From contig QMTU01000034.1 in NCBI GenBank assembly GCA_003663585.1, forward strand, positions 1-7,077: a DNA stretch of 7,077 bases, given 5' to 3'. The notes below the pieces were generated by a model, which was not told the DNA's origin, did not search any database, and was given only the letters and a program-made list of their open reading frames with translations. Positions 1 to 6,307 of this stretch are shown here, one piece after another. The first letter of the stretch is position 1, and the number at the start of each line of letters is the position of its first letter. The DNA is from Thermoplasmata archaeon. GTDB lineage: Archaea > Thermoplasmatota > B47-G6. The translations under genes and the position numbers were made by a program.

Positions 1-3
1 ATT

Positions 4-11
4 GGAAGTGA
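4..11 (+). promoter_or_regulatory. Shine-Dalgarno site of the antiporter gene
   Basis: GGAAGTGA matches the archaeal consensus GGAGGTGA at 7 of 8 positions and ends 7 nt before the ATG at 19. It supports that start over the ATG at 11, which opens another frame and soon stops. The promoter lies outside the window. Confidence 0.6.
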
Positions 12-18
12 TGATATC

Positions 19-1254
19 ATGGAGACTACGACAGCATTCCTCATAGTTCTCGGCATAACGCTGGCATCTGTAAAACTGCTTGATGAGTACCTCTCTAGAA
101 AGCATATCCCAATGGTTCTTGGAGAGCTCTTTCTAGGAGTTTTGTTAGCTGCGATATTTGGTGTGATATCAGAGGAACTCCTTGAGGCCTGTGGATCCGA
201 GATATATGACGTGTTCTCACTTCTCGGTATAATGTTCCTTATGTTCATTTCTGGACTTGAGACAGACGTTGGATACTTACAAAGATCACTTAAATATGGC
301 CTTTCTGTAGCACTTTTGGGATCTATAGTACCATTTGCTTTAGTTCTAGGAGTCTTTAGTGTCATGGGATTTGATCACGACCTAGCGCTAATATATGCCA
401 CAATAGCTGTTGCAACGTCTGTTGGACTTACAGTTAGAGTTCTAACAGATCTTAACGTATTAAGAGAGGACTACAGTGTTATAATAATATCAGCGGCTGT
501 TATAGACGATATTATAGGCATAGTAGTCCTCGGTATAGTTCTTGGTTCTAGAAACTTATATCTATTAGGTGTAGGCATAGCAACGTTTTTCGTTGTAGTT
601 TTTGCATTTTACAAGTGGATAATAGCCCCCCTCTCTAGAAGTATAGAGAAGCACATTCAAGCGGAGTATACGTACGTATCTTTAGCTATAGTTTTTGTTA
701 TAGTGTTCTCAATATTAGCAAAGAGCCTAGGTCTTGCAGCTATTACTGGAGCTTACTTTGCAGGATTAATTCTAGGAAGAACAAAAGAAAGGCAGATAAT
801 TTTAAATGCAATAAAGGGGATTGCATATGCAATGTTTATACCTCTCTTCTTCGTTGGAGTGGGGTTTGAGATAATCTTGGAGATCAGAACCCTAGGTACG
901 TACACGTCAAATGCGTTCTCAAGTATAGTGTTTACTTGGGTTCCCTATGTGTTTGTTCTCTTGGCAATCGTTGGTAAGGTAATAGGAGCATTTATAGGAG
1001 CAAAAGTTTTAGGACAGCCTATAAAGAGCAGCATGATTGTAGGCATTGGCATGGTACCGCGTATGGAGGTAGCATTGGTCGTAGCGAGCATTGCAATATC
1101 CTCTGACATAGTTGCCATGGTCGAGGGTACTGTCATGCTCTACTCAACAATATTACTTGTGATAGTCTCTTCAATACTTACTCCACCAATATTACAATCC
1201 CTAATAATAGGAAAAATTAGGAAGAAAAGAGCTAGACGCGCGATGATATCCTGA
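19..1254 (+). CDS. CPA2-family Na+(K+)/H+ antiporter, membrane protein
   Basis: Integral membrane antiporter (Pfam Na_H_Exchanger type) that exchanges protons for Na+ or K+ across the cytoplasmic membrane. The 411 residues hold about 12-13 hydrophobic segments, matching the family core. Family landmarks in order are: PMVLGE at 31-36, the motif ATSVGLTVRVL at 132-142, the ion-binding Asp pair D163-D164 in VIDDIIG, FIPLFFVGVG at 273-282, a conserved membrane lysine K320 in VGKVIGA, and GMVPRMEVAL at 344-353. The Asp-Asp pair and the lysine resemble the electrogenic NapA/NhaA-like arrangement rather than the Asn-Asp pair of electroneutral NhaP-type proteins, so electrogenic exchange is inferred. 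The protein ends in a short basic tail (KIRKKRARR) with no TrkA-N/RCK domain, unlike many Kef proteins. The ATG has a good ribosome site 7 nt upstream. The 3' end overlaps convergent tldE by 23 bp. Ion preference cannot be read from the sequence. Confidence 0.9.
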   Translation: METTTAFLIVLGITLASVKLLDEYLSRKHIPMVLGELFLGVLLAAIFGVISEELLEACGSEIYDVFSLLGIMFLMFISGLETDVGYLQRSLKYGLSVALLGSIVPFALVLGVFSVMGFDHDLALIYATIAVATSVGLTVRVLTDLNVLREDYSVIIISAAVIDDIIGIVVLGIVLGSRNLYLLGVGIATFFVVVFAFYKWIIAPLSRSIEKHIQAEYTYVSLAIVFVIVFSILAKSLGLAAITGAYFAGLILGRTKERQIILNAIKGIAYAMFIPLFFVGVGFEIILEIRTLGTYTSNAFSSIVFTWVPYVFVLLAIVGKVIGAFIGAKVLGQPIKSSMIVGIGMVPRMEVALVVASIAISSDIVAMVEGTVMLYSTILLVIVSSILTPPILQSLIIGKIRKKRARRAMIS

Positions 1255-2557
1255 TGTTATCTATAAGTGCCCAGGGTAATGTGCTTCTGAAGCCTTCTTT
1301 ATAGTCACTTGTTGCTTCCTTAAACTTATTCAACACGTCATCAACGCTGCTAGTTATAGAAGCTCCAAGAAGGCACCCTACGATTTCTCCGTCCTTTATG
1401 TAGAACGCAGGATTTGCCATAACTGAAAATCTTCCACTTTCAGGGTTTGTTGAGTGTGCCCCCTGGAGTGACAGTATGTAAACCCCTTCACTAATCTCTG
1501 AAATTAGATCATCTAAGGATCTTCTGCCGAACTCTATGCTAATGTTATGAACATTTACCCCATACTCGCCAGGTCGCGGGTTCCTTGTTGCATGTCCAGT
1601 TGTCTCTCTTCCTTCAAGGGAAGCCCAATGGTAATTCCAGATGGAATTTATTAGGGTTCCAGCTTTAACAATGTCTATTCTTTTAGTTCTTACACCATCA
1701 GCATCATAGGGAACGTAGTTCACAAGATCCTTCCTAGTGGGATCATCGTATATTGTTAAGCTTTTACTAAAGATATTCTCTCCAAATTTCTCTAAATACC
1801 TACTGCTCTTCTTGTGGATAGCATCTCCCTTAATTGCTGGTAGAAATCCGTATGTTAAAATACTCATCAGAGCAGATGGATGCCAAATCGTAGGAACAGT
1901 CATGTCTCTTGCCTTTATTAAGCTTTCTGCTTTTTTTGCAAGAAATTCTAGATTTTCTAAAAGAGCTGATGAGTCTACTATCTGTTCTTTTGATACTATG
2001 TAGTCCCATATTCCAGGACTTGCTCCCTGGGAAGTTTGAACTGAGAGATATGCTGTAAGTCCATTTCCATATTCTGTTGTAATTATTTCCGCTCCATAGG
2101 AGTTTGCTATAAACGTCTTCTCTATAGTGCCTTCATATCCAACGTTGTATACTAACCTGTTATCTTTTAATAGGCTCTTATAAAGCTCCTGAACAGCTCT
2201 TGAGGCACTTTCAATATCATATTCTACGTCCTTAACCTCCTCATATTTTTCACTGAAATTTGGAACTCCAGGCCATTCAGGATCCTCACTTGAGGCCCTT
2301 GCTATTGAGATAGCATCAGAGAGGGCTCTGAGTAAACCCTCCTCTGAGACATCTGTAGTATAGGAGCTTCCATGCCTCTTTCCAATTGAAACTATTATCT
2401 GTGCACCAACGGTTGTTGAAATTCTTGAGGAAATATTTCCAACTAGTATCTCATAACTCATGACAGTGTGCTCCTTTCCATAGATAAAGACCTCCTCTGC
2501 ACCAAGCGATTCTCCAAGTTTAATAACTTTGTCCAACACGTCTATCACTTCAATCAC
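1232..2557 (-). CDS. tldE: TldE/PmbA, non-metal-binding partner of the TldD/TldE peptidase
   Basis: TldE (PmbA) forms a heterodimeric cytoplasmic peptidase with TldD that degrades unfolded or modified peptides (in E. coli, microcin B17 precursor and CcdA). The 441 residues match the usual family length. The N-terminal domain begins with the helix around LGESLGAEEVFIYGKE (14-29). The C-terminal half has the PmbA-type stretch around WHPSALMSILTYGFLP (225-240) where TldD carries its HExxxH, so there is no metal motif here, as expected for TldE. The region 364-391 has the family pattern QGAHSTNPESGRFS followed by an IKDGEI turn. The GTG start overlaps the tldD stop in GTGA (2554-2557), implying translational coupling, and AGAGGT lies 11 nt upstream. 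In-frame GTGs at codons 4 and 7 are possible but less favoured. Its 3' end overlaps the antiporter gene by 23 bp. Confidence 0.9.
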   Translation of the reverse strand: MIEVIDVLDKVIKLGESLGAEEVFIYGKEHTVMSYEILVGNISSRISTTVGAQIIVSIGKRHGSSYTTDVSEEGLLRALSDAISIARASSEDPEWPGVPNFSEKYEEVKDVEYDIESASRAVQELYKSLLKDNRLVYNVGYEGTIEKTFIANSYGAEIITTEYGNGLTAYLSVQTSQGASPGIWDYIVSKEQIVDSSALLENLEFLAKKAESLIKARDMTVPTIWHPSALMSILTYGFLPAIKGDAIHKKSSRYLEKFGENIFSKSLTIYDDPTRKDLVNYVPYDADGVRTKRIDIVKAGTLINSIWNYHWASLEGRETTGHATRNPRPGEYGVNVHNISIEFGRRSLDDLISEISEGVYILSLQGAHSTNPESGRFSVMANPAFYIKDGEIVGCLLGASITSSVDDVLNKFKEATSDYKEGFRSTLPWALIDNIRISSRV

Positions 2558-3909
2558 CCGAGTTTTATACCTCTAACTCTTATATGAGGCCCTCCGCTGG
2601 ACACGAGAGCCTCCTGACCTTTTCCACATCTTCCGGTCTCAAAGTCAAGGTCATTTGCAAGAGCATCTATTTTCCAAAGCCACTCAAGGGCAACACCAGT
2701 GATCGCTCCAATATATGCAGGCCCCATGATTTCTCCATTTTTTATATAATATGCCTCTTGAACTCCAACGTGAAACGAAGAACTCAGATCTGCTTGTCCC
2801 CCTATGAACGATACAACGTAAATTCCATCCCGTATACCTTCGAAAAGCTCGTCCCTGGAGTAATCCCCTGGAAGGAAAAACGTGTTCCTCATTCTAATAA
2901 TCGGTGGATACATGTAATCCTCAGCTCTAGCGTTTCCCGTAAGTTTAAGATTGAACTTTTGAGCGTACTCTCTATTTGTGAGAACCTCTGTAAGCACACC
3001 ATTTTTTACGATTTCAACACGTCTTGTGGGAACTCCCTCATCATCGTAGATTTCTGTTCCAAATCCGTTCTCTAGCCTTCCATCGTCAACTATGTTTATG
3101 TGATCTGGAGCTATTTTTTCACCTAGTTTGTTCGCAAGTGCACCACTCATCGTGAGATCAGCCTCTACAAGGTGTCCTAAGGCCTCATGTGCTATTACGC
3201 CTACTACCTCTGGGGCCACTACTATATCATAAGTTCCTGGACGCACAGCCTTTCCTTCAAGTTGTCCGTAAAGTCTCCTAATGAGGATCTCTGCAACCTT
3301 TTCTGGGCCATATTCTACTTCAAGAACCTTAAAGCCTCTCCACGAGTCTCCCCGCTCATCTCTAACACCTTGTGACTTCTCTCCGAGTTTTCCAGATACC
3401 CAGACGTATCTCCAGACATAATCCGTATCATGAGAAATCTCTGTTCCTTCACTTGTCATTATGTATTTTCTGCCTTCCTTGTCTCTGTATCGTACTTTCG
3501 TACTTTTAACAAGACCTTTTTTGTCCTTATCAAGTATTGAAGTTCTTATGTCCCTAAGAAGCTCTATTTTCTCCTCAGGACTTATATTTCCTATTTTTAA
3601 TCCTTTTCTTACGTTGTCTTTTATTGGCTTAATTTCTTTTAGTGAGACAGTACCTGGACTAGCTTTTGCTGCTTTGTATGCCTGTTCAAGAGCTTCAAGG
3701 AGCTTCTTCTCTGTTGTTGTACAACTTTGACCCCAAGAACCTTTGTATAAAACTCTAACAAAGAATCCTCGCTCAGATCTCCTATGATAACTTATGTGTT
3801 CATCCACAAGTTCGATGTTTGTCATTGTAAACTCCTCCCCTCTAACTTCTATGTAGTCTAAGCCTAACTTTTCTCCATGCTTTAACACTCTCTCAAGACT
3901 GTCAAACAA
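2554..3909 (-). CDS. tldD: TldD, metal-binding subunit of the TldD/TldE peptidase
   Basis: Metallopeptidase subunit of the cytoplasmic TldD/TldE complex. The motif HEALGH followed by LVEAD (bases about 3189-3156, residues 241-246 of the 451-residue product) is the HExxxH zinc site. A C-terminal TGRCGKGQ segment supplies the cysteine (residue 428) that serves as third ligand in the family. The N-terminal domain reads LGLDYIEVRGEE, a usual TldD opening, and the C-terminal barrel has FIGGQADLSSSFHVGV. Length fits the family (about 450-480). Start: an in-frame GTG at 3939 would add 10 residues but has no ribosome site. The TTG at 3909 has GGAGGGG (3922-3916) 6 nt upstream and gives a normal N-terminus, so I prefer it. 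It is first in the operon, with tldE overlapping by 4 nt, so both subunits should be made together. The substrate in this organism is unknown. Confidence 0.9.
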   Translation of the reverse strand: MFDSLERVLKHGEKLGLDYIEVRGEEFTMTNIELVDEHISYHRRSERGFFVRVLYKGSWGQSCTTTEKKLLEALEQAYKAAKASPGTVSLKEIKPIKDNVRKGLKIGNISPEEKIELLRDIRTSILDKDKKGLVKSTKVRYRDKEGRKYIMTSEGTEISHDTDYVWRYVWVSGKLGEKSQGVRDERGDSWRGFKVLEVEYGPEKVAEILIRRLYGQLEGKAVRPGTYDIVVAPEVVGVIAHEALGHLVEADLTMSGALANKLGEKIAPDHINIVDDGRLENGFGTEIYDDEGVPTRRVEIVKNGVLTEVLTNREYAQKFNLKLTGNARAEDYMYPPIIRMRNTFFLPGDYSRDELFEGIRDGIYVVSFIGGQADLSSSFHVGVQEAYYIKNGEIMGPAYIGAITGVALEWLWKIDALANDLDFETGRCGKGQEALVSSGGPHIRVRGIKLG

Positions 3910-3915
3910 CTTGTT

Positions 3916-3922
3916 CCCCTCC
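3916..3922 (-). promoter_or_regulatory. Shine-Dalgarno site deciding the TTG start of tldD
   Basis: On the minus strand this reads GGAGGGG, ending 6 nt before the TTG at 3909. It lies inside the extended reading frame that would begin at GTG 3939, which itself has no upstream ribosome site. This is the reason for placing the tldD start at TTG. Confidence 0.5.
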
Positions 3923-4076
3923 AGATGCTGTGAATGCACAATTACAAGTACATAATAGTTTTAGGGCTTGAGGCAAAACTAAAGGGTATAATTACTGATA
4001 GGCTTCTTTGGTGTATTTTTGCATTGTAAGAGTTGCCATTACTAACCGACGTTCTTTTTGCTATAGTATTACTTCG

Positions 4077-4177
4077 CTTACTAAATTATATAAAAGTAGT
4101 GATTTCTTCAAAACATCATTTTGCAGATAGCAGAATCTACATATGAACACATGTGAATAAAAACTTCTTTTAGTAAG
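4077..4177. repeat. 9-bp inverted repeat CTTACTAAA ... TTTAGTAAG
   Basis: CTTACTAAA at 4077-4085 and its exact reverse complement TTTAGTAAG at 4169-4177 flank the likely promoter and transcription start of the iscS-like operon. The core TTACTAA recurs in direct orientation at 4039-4045. The left arm abuts the TATA box where the TFB recognition element would lie. It could be an operator, but the arms are 83 bp apart and chance occurrence in AT-rich DNA is not negligible. Confidence 0.25.
4086..4096 (+). promoter_or_regulatory. TATA box of the iscS-like/tusA/iscU operon
   Basis: TTATATAAAAG, preceded by CTAAA, is a strong archaeal TATA box with an A-rich TFB element. Transcription would be expected about 25 nt downstream, near 4115, giving a leader of roughly 115 nt before the ATG at 4232. 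That is long for an archaeon. A weaker AT element at 4155-4164 (GAATAAAAAC) would give a leader of about 45 nt instead. Confidence 0.5.
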
Positions 4178-4231
4178 AACGCGTTTTCCTATATGCCGCT
4201 AACAGGATCACAGTCATGAGGGTGCATTTCT

Positions 4232-5380
4232 ATGAGGATAATATATATGGATAATCAAAAAACTACGAAAATTGATGAGAAAGTATTAGAAGCTATGATG
4301 CCATATCTTAAGGAAAAATATGGAATTCCTATGGGAGAATTTGGACATAGGTTTGAGGAGGAGGCTCTTGAGGCAATAGAAGTTGCTAGAGAGCTATTAG
4401 CCAAATCTATAAATGCCAACCCTGAGGAGATAGTCTTTACGTTTAGCGATATAGACTCCGATAATATAGCGATAAAAGGTAAAGCGCTAACGCTAAAGGA
4501 TAGAAAAGTGATAATAGCATCAAAGATTGAGAGGAAATCGATACTAGACTCACTTAAGTTCTTAGGCGACCTCGGATATAAATATAAGCTAGTGGAGGTA
4601 GATGAGGAAGGATTCATCAAGCTTGAGGAGATTGATCATATTGCCGCCAAAGGTGCTGGACTAATAGCAACTCATGTTGGAAATCACGAGATAGGAACTA
4701 TTCAGGATGTAAGAGCCTTAGGGGATATATCTGAGGATCGTAATGTACACCTTCACCTTGACGCCTCTCATGCCTTCCTAAAAGTGCCCATAGATGTTGA
4801 AAAACTGAAGGTTGATACCATGACACTATCATCTCATCTGATTCACGGTCCAAAAGGTATAAGTGCACTCTTTGTTAGAGAAGGCGTAAAGCTTAAGCCA
4901 ATAATTACTGGGGGACTTAGAGAGAAAGGATTGTCTCCAGGAGAGCCAAGTGTTGCCAACATAGTTGGATTTGGAAAGGCTGTTGAGATTTGGGATTGGA
5001 ATGATGTAAGAAAAATTAGAAAACTCAGAGATCTACTCATAGAAAAGCTACTATCTGAAATTCCAGAGACATACCTAAACGGCCCAAGAGGGGATAAGAG
5101 GTTACCTAATAACGTAAATGTAAGCTTCATGAAGGTCGAGGGAGAGTCCATACTTCTTCAGGCGGACGCAAGAGGTTTAATTGTATCTACAGGATCTGCA
5201 TGCTATAGTCAAGAGCTTGAACCAAGTTATGTTATAATGGCGATAAGAGGCAAGTATGAGTTTGCACATGGTTCTATAAGACTTTCTCTGAGCAGATATA
5301 ACACAGAAAAGGATGTCTTAGATGCAGTGAGCATACTCAAGGAAGTCGTGGAAAACCTGAGGAAAATAAGTCCTTTGTGA
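4232..5380 (+). CDS. iscS: IscS/NifS-like protein lacking the PLP-binding lysine
   Basis: Class I (NifS/IscS) cysteine desulfurase homologue of full length (382 residues) with an intact frame. Family landmarks kept are the N-terminal YMDNQKTT (5-12), NHEIGTIQ (151-158), HLDASH with D177, SSH before GPKG (200-209), the mobile-loop cysteine C324 in STGSACYSQELEPSYV, and IRLSLSRYNT (349-358). The PLP lysine after SxH (K206 in E. coli IscS) is Leu203 (CTG, 4838-4840). Other cofactor-pocket positions also differ: the SGATE loop is FSDID (71-75), His104 is Arg101, Gln183 is His180, and the RSGT segment is SPGE (235-238). Normal PLP catalysis is therefore unlikely, while a persulfide on C324 remains possible. 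I infer a scaffold or sulfur-relay role for the downstream IscU. The ATG has GAGGGTG 7 nt upstream. It is first in a three-gene operon. It is not a decayed pseudogene: there are no frameshifts and the rest of the fold is well kept. Confidence 0.85.
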   Translation: MRIIYMDNQKTTKIDEKVLEAMMPYLKEKYGIPMGEFGHRFEEEALEAIEVARELLAKSINANPEEIVFTFSDIDSDNIAIKGKALTLKDRKVIIASKIERKSILDSLKFLGDLGYKYKLVEVDEEGFIKLEEIDHIAAKGAGLIATHVGNHEIGTIQDVRALGDISEDRNVHLHLDASHAFLKVPIDVEKLKVDTMTLSSHLIHGPKGISALFVREGVKLKPIITGGLREKGLSPGEPSVANIVGFGKAVEIWDWNDVRKIRKLRDLLIEKLLSEIPETYLNGPRGDKRLPNNVNVSFMKVEGESILLQADARGLIVSTGSACYSQELEPSYVIMAIRGKYEFAHGSIRLSLSRYNTEKDVLDAVSILKEVVENLRKISPL

Positions 5381-5385
5381 GGTGA
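5379..5385 (+). promoter_or_regulatory. Shine-Dalgarno site of the tusA-like gene
   Basis: GAGGTGA overlaps the stop of the preceding gene and ends 5 nt before the ATG at 5391. It decides that start over the in-frame GTG at 5382, which lies inside the site itself. Confidence 0.7.
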
Positions 5386-5390
5386 CTAAC

Positions 5391-5618
5391 ATGGCAAAAT
5401 ATGTTATAGACTGCCGAGGAGAGAAGTGTCCAAAGCCATTATATCGAGTAAAAAGACTGGTTCGCATAATAGACAGAGATGACATTGTTGAGATTATAGG
5501 AGATGATGAAAAGTCCAAAGGGGAAATTGCACTTGCGATAGAAGGCATGGGATATGAGATACTTAGTATTGAGGACATAAATTCAAATACTTGGAGGATA
5601 GTCTTTAAGAAGGGATGA
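5391..5618 (+). CDS. tusA: TusA/SirA-family sulfur carrier protein
   Basis: Small (75 residues) TusA-fold protein that carries sulfur as a persulfide on the cysteine of the CPxP motif. Here the motif is CPKP with C13 (TGT at 5427-5429), preceded by DCRGE, where the second cysteine C8 replaces the more common alanine of DARG. The remainder fits the beta-alpha-beta-alpha-beta-beta fold: a helix after CPKP (PLYRVKRLVRII), a strand DIVEIIGDD, a helix KGEIALAIEGMG, and two short strands EILSIED and WRIVFKK. In bacteria TusA takes sulfur from IscS and passes it to tRNA thiolation, molybdenum cofactor or sulfur-oxidation pathways. Here it lies between the iscS-like gene (10-nt gap) and iscU (4-nt overlap), so a sulfur-relay role with these partners is inferred. 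There is no signal peptide or membrane segment. Confidence 0.85.
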   Translation: MAKYVIDCRGEKCPKPLYRVKRLVRIIDRDDIVEIIGDDEKSKGEIALAIEGMGYEILSIEDINSNTWRIVFKKG

Positions 5619-6307
5619 AAATGGTTCCTGCAAAGCAGTTTGAAGTAAGTGATGAGTGGAAGAAAATAGGCTACACAAAGCTTGTGCTAGATCATTTTAG
5701 AAATCCAAGAAATGTAGGGGTTATAGAAAATCCTACAGTATCTGTAAGAGTGGGAAGCGTTGCATGCGGAGACATGATAAAGATGTACATGACAATAGAG
5801 GATGACATAATAAAGGACGTCAAGTATCAGTCTTATGGATGTGCAGCAAACATTGCAACTGCATCCATAACCTCTGAAATAATAAAGGGAAAGCACGTAG
5901 ATGAGGTAAAGAATTTCAAGTTTGAGGACATAGTAAGAGCTTTAGGAGGTCTTCCAAGAACTAAGTACCACTGTGCAGTACTTACAGATCAAGCGGTAAA
6001 GGCGTGTATTGCAAAATATGAAGTCATAAAAGGACGAAGAAAGTTAACAGAAGGCCTTATAAGAATACTTCTTAGTGGAGTGATAGATCCTATGACAGGA
6101 GATGGGGCAATGAATGAAAATGTCCTTAGAATTGTTAAGTTTGATGAGAAGAGAAGAGAGCTTATTCTAGAAATAGATGGAAGCCCAGAGGAGGATGCAG
6201 ATAGGGACATCGAAGAGCAAGCTAGAGAGGCATTAAACGGTCTTGATCTTTCAATTAGGTTCAAATACACAGGAAGAAAGCGCAGAGGGGAGTTTAAGAT
6301 TGAGTGA
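5615..6307 (+). CDS. iscU: IscU-type Fe-S scaffold fused to a MIP18/DUF59-like C-terminal domain
   Basis: Scaffold on which [Fe-S] clusters are assembled. Residues 20-137 are a complete IscU domain with the three ligand cysteines C51 (VACGD, with the conserved D53), C76 (YGCAAN) and C120 (KYHCAV). The C76-C120 spacing of 44 lacks the insertion seen in SufU, so this is IscU-type. The segment LPRTK before C120 stands where bacterial IscU has LPPVK, the HscA site. Residues 143-230 form an extra domain with VIDPMTG (156-162), an acidic strand-rich middle and a helix DIEEQAREALNGL (198-210). This resembles the MIP18/DUF59 domain (DPxTG) found in SufT, CIA proteins and the Mrp N-terminus, but lacks a conserved cysteine. 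The start is ATG 5615, overlapping the tusA stop. ATG 5621, 6 nt after GAAGGG, is an equally plausible alternative. The 3' end overlaps the convergent gene by 14 bp. Confidence 0.85.
   Translation: MKMVPAKQFEVSDEWKKIGYTKLVLDHFRNPRNVGVIENPTVSVRVGSVACGDMIKMYMTIEDDIIKDVKYQSYGCAANIATASITSEIIKGKHVDEVKNFKFEDIVRALGGLPRTKYHCAVLTDQAVKACIAKYEVIKGRRKLTEGLIRILLSGVIDPMTGDGAMNENVLRIVKFDEKRRELILEIDGSPEEDADRDIEEQAREALNGLDLSIRFKYTGRKRRGEFKIE

Larger units (their letters stand above)
3910..4231. other. Divergent intergenic region between tldD and the iscS-like gene
   Basis: This 322-bp stretch is the only sizeable gap in the window, and both flanking operons are transcribed away from it. It holds the tldD ribosome site, an apparent promoter for the rightward operon (TATA box 4086-4096), AT-rich sequence with weak TATA-like elements on the minus strand (around 3985-3994 and 3951-3965), a 9-bp inverted repeat (4077-4085 and 4169-4177) and a possible bulged hairpin at 4160-4187. 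I see no tRNA, no convincing C/D-box RNA and no protein-coding frame. The only small frame just before the gene, ATG at 4193 to TGA at 4219 (8 codons), has no supporting signal. Confidence 0.6.

Noticed and set aside
8..16. GTGATGATA as the C box of a C/D guide RNA
   Set aside because: It coincides with the ribosome site of the antiporter gene, and there is no D box (CTGA) or guide arrangement at a suitable distance.
1208..1230. U-rich minus-strand tract (CTCTTTTCTTCC then AATTTTTCC) as a terminator of the tldD-tldE operon
   Set aside because: It fits an archaeal U-rich terminator and lies just past the tldE stop, but it is explained by the Lys/Arg codons of the antiporter tail, so I did not call it a feature.
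2584..3075. Open 163-codon frame on the + strand opposite tldD
   Set aside because: It is antisense to well-conserved tldD coding sequence, its translation has no recognisable family pattern, and it has no ribosome site or operon context. The other long antisense frames (for example 1737-2003, 3461-3730, 4255-4620, 4843-5151) are shadows of the same kind.
4148..4155. 8-bp palindrome CACATGTG as an operator
   Set aside because: A single short palindrome with no second copy; expected by chance in a region of this size.
4193..4219. Eight-codon frame before the iscS-like gene as a regulatory leader peptide
   Set aside because: It has no ribosome site, no run of a regulatory amino acid and no attenuator structure after it.
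4232..5380. IscS-like gene as a decaying pseudogene or a sequencing error at the lysine codon
   Set aside because: The frame is full length, the catalytic-loop cysteine and fold motifs are kept, and several separate PLP contacts are changed together. The Lys to Leu change needs two substitutions.
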